Positions 6,347 through 11,351 of a stretch of DNA of 11,351 nucleotides are shown here, piece after piece; the first letter of the stretch is position 1; the number at the start of each line of letters is the position of its first letter. The stretch is taken from assembly GCA_002691345.1 (NCBI GenBank), contig NZHI01000067.1, positions 5,374 to 16,724 on the forward strand, given 5' to 3'. Source of the stretch: Synechococcus sp. MED650. Its GTDB lineage: Bacteria > Cyanobacteriota > Cyanobacteriia > PCC-6307 > Cyanobiaceae. The notes beneath the pieces were generated by a model. The model was not told the origin of the DNA. It made no database searches and saw only the letters and a program-made list of their open reading frames with translations. The position numbers and the translations under genes were made by a program.

Positions 6347-7477
6347 TTAAGTGAAAATGTCTGTATCGCGTTCAGCAGCGGAATTTGGTTCGGAAGCGGA
6401 TCGCAGACGACGCTGCTGACGCATCGCCTTAGCGCGATCAGCAAGACTGACGAATGTGGGATCAGTCGTAATCGACTTGACTTGGGACGTCACAGACTTG
6501 CGGTTAATCCGAATTTCAATCTGTTGAATTCGTTGCTTAAGCTGATCACTTTGCTCTTCAAGATTGCCAATCACAGATTCTAAAGCACCTAAAAGAGTTG
6601 ACACCTCCGAAGTATCTTTTGAACTACTAGAAAAATTATGCACGGTCGAGCGAACTTTGCTTAAGTTAGCTTGAAGTGAATCTTTAGAGGCTTGAAGTTT
6701 TTTATAGAGAGAAAACTCTTCATCGTGACGTTGCTTTTTTTCTAAGGAAGAGGAAATTCTGGCTCCAAGCAAAACACGATTAAAAGGCTTGGATAAATAA
6801 TCTTCTGCTCCAGCTTCAATACATGGAACAACCATAGAAAGATCATCCAAAGCACTGATCATAATAACAGGAATATGAGAAGTTTTTTGGTTAGACTTTA
6901 TTTTCAGCAATGTCTGAAACCCATCCATTTTTGGCATCAAAATATCAAGTAAAATCAAATCAAAAGCTTCAAAGGCAATCTTCGCTAGGGCATCTTCACC
7001 ATCCTCAGCCATCCGTGTGATGAAACCTTCACGTTCAAGGCGTGAAGCAAGCAAAGAACGATTGTCCTCTTCATCATCCACAATCAAGATTTTACTTTTG
7101 ACCTGATCGCTCGCAAAGTTAGTTCGGTTTAAAATATGCTTTGATTGCTGAATAATTTTCAGACTTTCATCACACAAATTTGAAATAGTCTGTTTGGGAG
7201 CTTGCTGAGTTTCCAGCTCACGTCCAATTGTAATTGAGAGACCTTCAAGAGTAAGCTTGTCTCGAACTAATGTTTGAATCGCTTGAGCTGCATAATGAAC
7301 TTTACTCAAGGATTCAACAAGTTCTTCATCAACTGGGTCTGAATCAGAAAGTTCATCTGAAACTAACTCACTAAAGCCGATGATCTGATTGATATGGTTG
7401 GAGAGATCATGACGCAGCCTCCTCAAAAGATCATCAGATCGGCTCAGTGGACTTCCCTCAGAGGCAGAAACAGCCAT
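6347..7477 (-). CDS. HisKA-receiver-coiled-coil protein lacking a kinase ATPase domain
   Basis: A 376-residue soluble signalling protein. Residues about 15-80 resemble a histidine-kinase dimerisation domain with an H-box (L-R-H23-D-L-S-N) but are not followed by an HATPase domain. Instead a linker leads to an intact receiver at about 128-245: acidic pair D134/D135, phosphoacceptor D178 (LLDILMPKMDG), S208 and K230. Residues about 245-330 are predicted coiled coil with heptad-like Leu/Ile spacing (LEEQSDQLKQRIQQIEIRI), and a basic tail ends the protein. HisKA-REC heads are known before cyclase or other output domains, but no such domain is present here. It may act as a phosphorelay intermediate, or as a scaffold switched by phosphorylation. 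It starts 2 bases after the free receiver gene, so the two are surely co-expressed. Confidence 0.82.
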   Translation of the reverse strand: MAVSASEGSPLSRSDDLLRRLRHDLSNHINQIIGFSELVSDELSDSDPVDEELVESLSKVHYAAQAIQTLVRDKLTLEGLSITIGRELETQQAPKQTISNLCDESLKIIQQSKHILNRTNFASDQVKSKILIVDDEEDNRSLLASRLEREGFITRMAEDGEDALAKIAFEAFDLILLDILMPKMDGFQTLLKIKSNQKTSHIPVIMISALDDLSMVVPCIEAGAEDYLSKPFNRVLLGARISSSLEKKQRHDEEFSLYKKLQASKDSLQANLSKVRSTVHNFSSSSKDTSEVSTLLGALESVIGNLEEQSDQLKQRIQQIEIRINRKSVTSQVKSITTDPTFVSLADRAKAMRQQRRLRSASEPNSAAERDTDIFT

Positions 7478-7479
7478 GA

Positions 7480-7844
7480 TTAACTTGTTGGAAGAAAAGT
7501 TTTCATCTTATCGAGCAATCGAGATAATTCAATAGGTTTTGTATCATAATCATTGCAACCAGCAGCTAAACATCGTTCTCGATCGCCTTCCATAGCATGA
7601 GCTGTTAATGCGATGATCGGAATATTTTCAGTGGCGGGGTCTCGTTTGATCAACTTTGTTGCTTCTAAACCATCCATTTCAGGCAAACTGACATCCATCA
7701 GGATTAAAGAAGGCAAATTTTGTTTTGCACTTTCAACAGCTTCAACACCGTCTCCAGCATAAATAAGCTCAAAACCCTTACGCTTTAAGCGTCTTGACAG
7801 CATATCCCTATTCATCTCGTTATCCTCAACCAAAAGGATCAAAC

Positions 7845-7848
<4 letters not shown>
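7480..7848 (-). CDS. Single-domain response regulator (CheY/DivK-like receiver)
   Basis: A 122-residue stand-alone receiver domain with no output domain. All the canonical residues are present: E8/D9 acidic pair, phosphoacceptor D52 (LILMDVSLPEMDG), T82 (ALTAH) and K104 (DTKP). The ALTAHAM and CNDYDTKP segments resemble receivers that take phosphate from hybrid kinases, as in DivK or multi-step relays. Its ATG overlaps the TGA of the hybrid kinase (ATGA, 7848-7845), and the HisKA-REC gene follows 2 bases after its stop. It is probably a diffusible phosphate carrier between the kinase and a target, perhaps the HisKA-REC protein (inference). Confidence 0.92.

Positions 7849-11351
<3,503 letters not shown>

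Overview
The window looks like a cyanobacterial chromosome. The right edge carries the C-terminal two thirds of a plant-type phytoene desaturase (CrtP/Pds). The tandem Rieske oxygenases and the alpha/beta-hydrolase tail are also of types common in cyanobacteria. A unicellular Synechococcus/Cyanobium-like host is a reasonable inference, but there is no rRNA or other species marker.

Layout. On the + strand at the left are the 3' end of an alpha/beta hydrolase (1-174) and, five bases later, a 12-TM MFS exporter (180-1367). A convergent junction with a hairpin terminator (about 1390-1419) follows. Everything from 1426 to the right edge is on the - strand. Read in the direction of transcription, right to left, the order is: crtP; a membrane hybrid histidine kinase with a Cache-like sensor and two receivers; a CheY/DivK-type single receiver; a HisKA-REC-coiled-coil protein with no ATPase domain; a TolC-family outer-membrane protein; a MinD/ParA-like ATPase; an unrecognised 85-residue protein; and two Rieske mononuclear-iron oxygenases. 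crtP/kinase and kinase/receiver overlap by ATGA, and receiver/HisKA-REC are 2 bases apart. The ATPase and the small ORF overlap by up to 17 bases. No gap exceeds 65 bases, so much or all of this strand may be one transcription unit, perhaps with internal promoters before tolC-like and before the Rieske pair.

How the parts may work together (inference). The kinase senses something in the periplasm and passes phosphate to its own first receiver, the free receiver and/or the HisKA-REC protein. The TolC-like protein and ParA-like ATPase would be the export or positioning output. The Rieske pair and the MFS exporter/hydrolase could handle small molecules. The most unusual points are the translational coupling of a carotenoid gene to a phosphorelay, with base composition dropping sharply at that junction; the kinase-like protein lacking an ATPase; the ParA-like protein with Arg in place of the signature Lys; and the unknown partner ORF. 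Together, 3519-10475 is a candidate undescribed signalling/export cassette inserted behind crtP.
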